Source: Alteromonadaceae bacterium (lineage in GTDB: Bacteria > Pseudomonadota > Gammaproteobacteria > Pseudomonadales > Oleiphilaceae). From it: a DNA stretch of 6,448 nt. The stretch is from NCBI GenBank assembly GCA_013393545.1, contig JABXHG010000515.1, forward strand, positions 1 through 6,448. The letters run 5' to 3'. The notes beneath the pieces are model-generated. The model ran no database searches, had not been told where the DNA came from, and saw nothing but the letters and a program-made list of their open reading frames with translations. The translations under genes were made by a program, and so were the position numbers. Below, piece after piece: positions 4,970-6,448 of this stretch (position 1 is its first letter; every line of letters starts with the position of its first letter).

Positions 4970-6297
4970 ATGTTCGTAAGCAGTTTGAAAAACACTTTTC
5001 AGAGGCGAATCTTAAGCGAATTTTCACTGAGCATGTAATCTATTCAGGTGCGACCGGTATAGATAACCTAAATCAATACTCTTTTAGGAAGCAGTTGGAT
5101 GAACAAGTAGAAATACTTTCACGAAAGATGCTGGCTGGAACCTATAAGTTCAGCAAATATCGGCTAAAGCTAGTAAGTAAAGGAAGGGGGAAGGTTCCTA
5201 GAGAAATAGCAATTCCAACGATACGGGACCGCATTGCGATGCGTGCAATGTGCGATTTTTTAAGTGAGCGTTTTGAGTCCAGCTTGGATCTAGAGCTTCC
5301 TCAGAGTGTTATTTCAGATGTAAAGAAAGATGTTTACTCCAAAAAATATACTGGCTACATAAAGCTTGATGTCTCTAATTTTTATCCTTCTATAATACAT
5401 TCAGAACTGAGATCGAGATTAAGAAGGAGAATCAAAGAAGAAGGAATTCTGGAAGTAATAGAGTCAGCAATATCGTCACCAACAGTTTCAGTATCGAAGC
5501 CCAGTGACGAGAGAGTTGAGCGTGGAGTGCCACAAGGCCTGGCGATATCAAATGTTTTGGCTGCCATTTATTTAATAAATATTGATAGATATATGAATGC
5601 CTACCAAAATATCTCTTACTATCGCTATGTCGATGATGTGCTTATATTCTGTAAGCATAAAGATGCTGAAGAAATTTGTAGGGATGTAATATCTAAGTTT
5701 CGTAAAATTGGATTGAAAATTCACGACCCTGTTGAGGTTCCAGAGAAATCTAGTATCGGCCGAATAAGCAACCGCTTCGACTATTTGGGTTACCAGTTTG
5801 ATAATAGCTTAGTTACTGCAAGGCGAGCTACAGTTGAGAAGCTGAGGGCCTCGCTAGCAGCAATATTTACTAGCTTCAAATATTCAGAGAAAAGGAATGA
5901 GAATTTTTTAGAATGGCGGTTAAATCTTAGAATAACTGGCTGTATTTTTGAAAACAAAAGCAAAGGCTGGCTTTTTTTCTTTTCAGAAATCAATGATGAA
6001 AATCTGCTCCATACTTTAGATCATTACGTGAATAAGCTAGTAAAGCGATTGGGCCTGAGTATAAAACCAAAAAAATTCTCACGAGCATTCAAAGAACTAA
6101 GTCATAGAAAGTACGTGACAAACTATATTCCGAATTTTGATGATTATACGCTAGAACAACAAAAGAATGTGCTGACACATTATTTTAATATGAACATTAA
6201 AAATAAGACTGATGAAGAGATTACTTTTGACTTCCATAAGCGTATTGGTAAGCAGGTAAAAGATCTTCAAGAAGATATCAAAGACTTCAAGTACTAA
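4966..6297 (+). CDS. Reverse transcriptase of a SLATT-associated defence system (DRT/UG-type)
   Basis: A 443-residue RNA-dependent DNA polymerase. Visible blocks are an N-terminal region with IAIPTIRDRIAMRAM (81-95), motif A YIKLDVSNFYPSI with D135, motif B RGVPQGLAISN (186-196), catalytic motif C YVDD at 221-224, motif D near IGLKIHDP (248-255) and motif E FDYLGYQF (271-278). All three catalytic aspartates are present, so the enzyme should be active. Residues 290-443 form a basic thumb plus helical extension; no maturase, HNH or integrase domain is seen, so it is not a group II intron protein. Start GTG at 4966 gives a GTGA overlap with the SLATT stop, and AGAGG at 4954-4958 serves as ribosome site; an ATG at 4970 is out of frame. 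With the SLATT gene and the upstream RNA it resembles systems I recall as DRT10, said to copy an RNA into tandem-repeat DNA; that subtype label is not certain. Confidence 0.9.
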   Translation: MNVRKQFEKHFSEANLKRIFTEHVIYSGATGIDNLNQYSFRKQLDEQVEILSRKMLAGTYKFSKYRLKLVSKGRGKVPREIAIPTIRDRIAMRAMCDFLSERFESSLDLELPQSVISDVKKDVYSKKYTGYIKLDVSNFYPSIIHSELRSRLRRRIKEEGILEVIESAISSPTVSVSKPSDERVERGVPQGLAISNVLAAIYLINIDRYMNAYQNISYYRYVDDVLIFCKHKDAEEICRDVISKFRKIGLKIHDPVEVPEKSSIGRISNRFDYLGYQFDNSLVTARRATVEKLRASLAAIFTSFKYSEKRNENFLEWRLNLRITGCIFENKSKGWLFFFSEINDENLLHTLDHYVNKLVKRLGLSIKPKKFSRAFKELSHRKYVTNYIPNFDDYTLEQQKNVLTHYFNMNIKNKTDEEITFDFHKRIGKQVKDLQEDIKDFKY

Positions 6298-6303
6298 GAA
6301 TGC

Positions 6304-6332
6304 ACATTTAACAAGGCGGTCAACCGGACGCT
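6304..6332 (+). other. attC: Left half of an attC (truncated) ending the SLATT-RT cassette
   Basis: ACATTTAAC at 6304-6312 is the exact reverse complement of the cassette start GTTAAATGT (4162-4170). It is followed by AAGGCGGTCAACCGGACGC, a typical left inner box. A matching right box (expected CCGGTT...CGCC and a G|TTAAAT-type end) is not found in the remaining bases, so the site appears cut off near 6332. With only half a site the cassette should not excise normally, unless the right half lies beyond the window, which would be unusually long for an attC. Confidence 0.7.
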
Positions 6333-6361
6333 GGACTTCCCCCAAGCAGGCGGAACGGCGC

Positions 6362-6448
6362 ATGGAAAACATCTGGTATCTGGTGGAAGGCCTGCAGCGC
6401 ATGCTGGACAACGACAAGGGCACGGCGGATGAAATCGGCATCGAAGAC
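6362..6448 (+). CDS. Partial GC-rich reading frame of unknown function, runs off the window
   Basis: From ATG at 6362 the frame reads MENIWYLVEGLQRMLDNDK and stays open to the last base. It is also open upstream through KQAERR, so the true start could be earlier or the gene could be a 5'-truncated piece fused to the attC half. Third codon positions are mostly G or C, unlike the AT-rich RT cassette, which suggests host-type or different DNA. The helical, charged sequence is not recognised. It marks the end of the cassette array in this window. Confidence 0.45.
   Translation, partial: MENIWYLVEGLQRMLDNDKGTADEIGIED

Noticed and set aside
4970..4972. ATG as RT start
   Set aside because: It is out of frame with the RT motifs; GTG 4966 with the GTGA overlap is in frame.
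4966..6297. Group II intron or diversity-generating retroelement RT
   Set aside because: No maturase or endonuclease domain, no intron RNA structure and no variable/template repeat pair are visible; the SLATT neighbour points to a defence RT.
1..6448. CRISPR array, tRNA, rRNA or integrase gene
   Set aside because: No regularly spaced repeats, no cloverleaf or rRNA sequence and no tyrosine recombinase motifs were seen on either strand.

Overview
This window is a stretch of an integron cassette array: short single-gene units, all on the + strand, separated by attC recombination sites. The strongest internal proof is that the first 6-9 bases of most cassettes (after the G|TT cut) are complementary to the start of the same cassette's own attC: GTTATGCA/TGCATAAC, GTTATGAA/TTCATAAC, GTTGAGTG/CACCCAAC (7 of 8), GTTCGG/CCGAAC and GTTAAATGT/ACATTTAAC. 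No integrase gene is visible. From attC orientation the integrase and attI would lie to the left, if they exist (the array could also lack an integrase). The attC sites differ in length and sequence, and the last 100 bases look like GC-rich coding DNA, so a proteobacterium, perhaps a gammaproteobacterium, is likely. The species cannot be called.

Layout: (1) bases 1-84 hold an unresolved boundary with a GC-rich hairpin and a run of nine G; (2) a GNAT acetyltransferase whose normal start codon seems missing and which has no attC of its own; (3) a second GNAT of the RimJ/RimL type, with attC; (4) a DUF2971 protein, with attC; (5) a membrane-anchored protein with a HEPN-like R-x4-H motif, with attC; (6) an HNH-like (treble-clef) gene cut at codon 14 by a 151-bp MITE with a TA target duplication, with attC; (7) a second MITE of about 167 bp that sits exactly in the recombination core of that attC; (8) the last cassette, with a roughly 210-base leader, a SLATT membrane protein and a reverse transcriptase, followed by only the left half of an attC; (9) the start of a GC-rich reading frame that runs off the window.

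The most exciting part is cassette 8. Its leader can fold into a candidate structured RNA (4221-4353) closed by a perfect 12-bp long-range stem. Inside are several hairpins, with the word CTTG repeated in or beside the loops, and a TAACCTTGTAAC segment that has the one-and-a-half-repeat layout of a telomerase-type template. RNA, SLATT and RT together look like a defence-associated reverse transcriptase system: the RT would make DNA from the RNA, and the SLATT protein would be the membrane-damaging effector. SLATT and RT overlap by four bases and are probably translationally coupled. The SLATT/RT cassette is visibly more AT-rich than the rest, as expected if cassettes came from different sources.

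The other cassettes (two GNATs, DUF2971, the HEPN-like protein and the broken HNH-like gene) have no clear functional link to each other, which is normal for integron cassettes. Several belong to families often seen in antiphage or toxin settings, but nothing here proves such a role.
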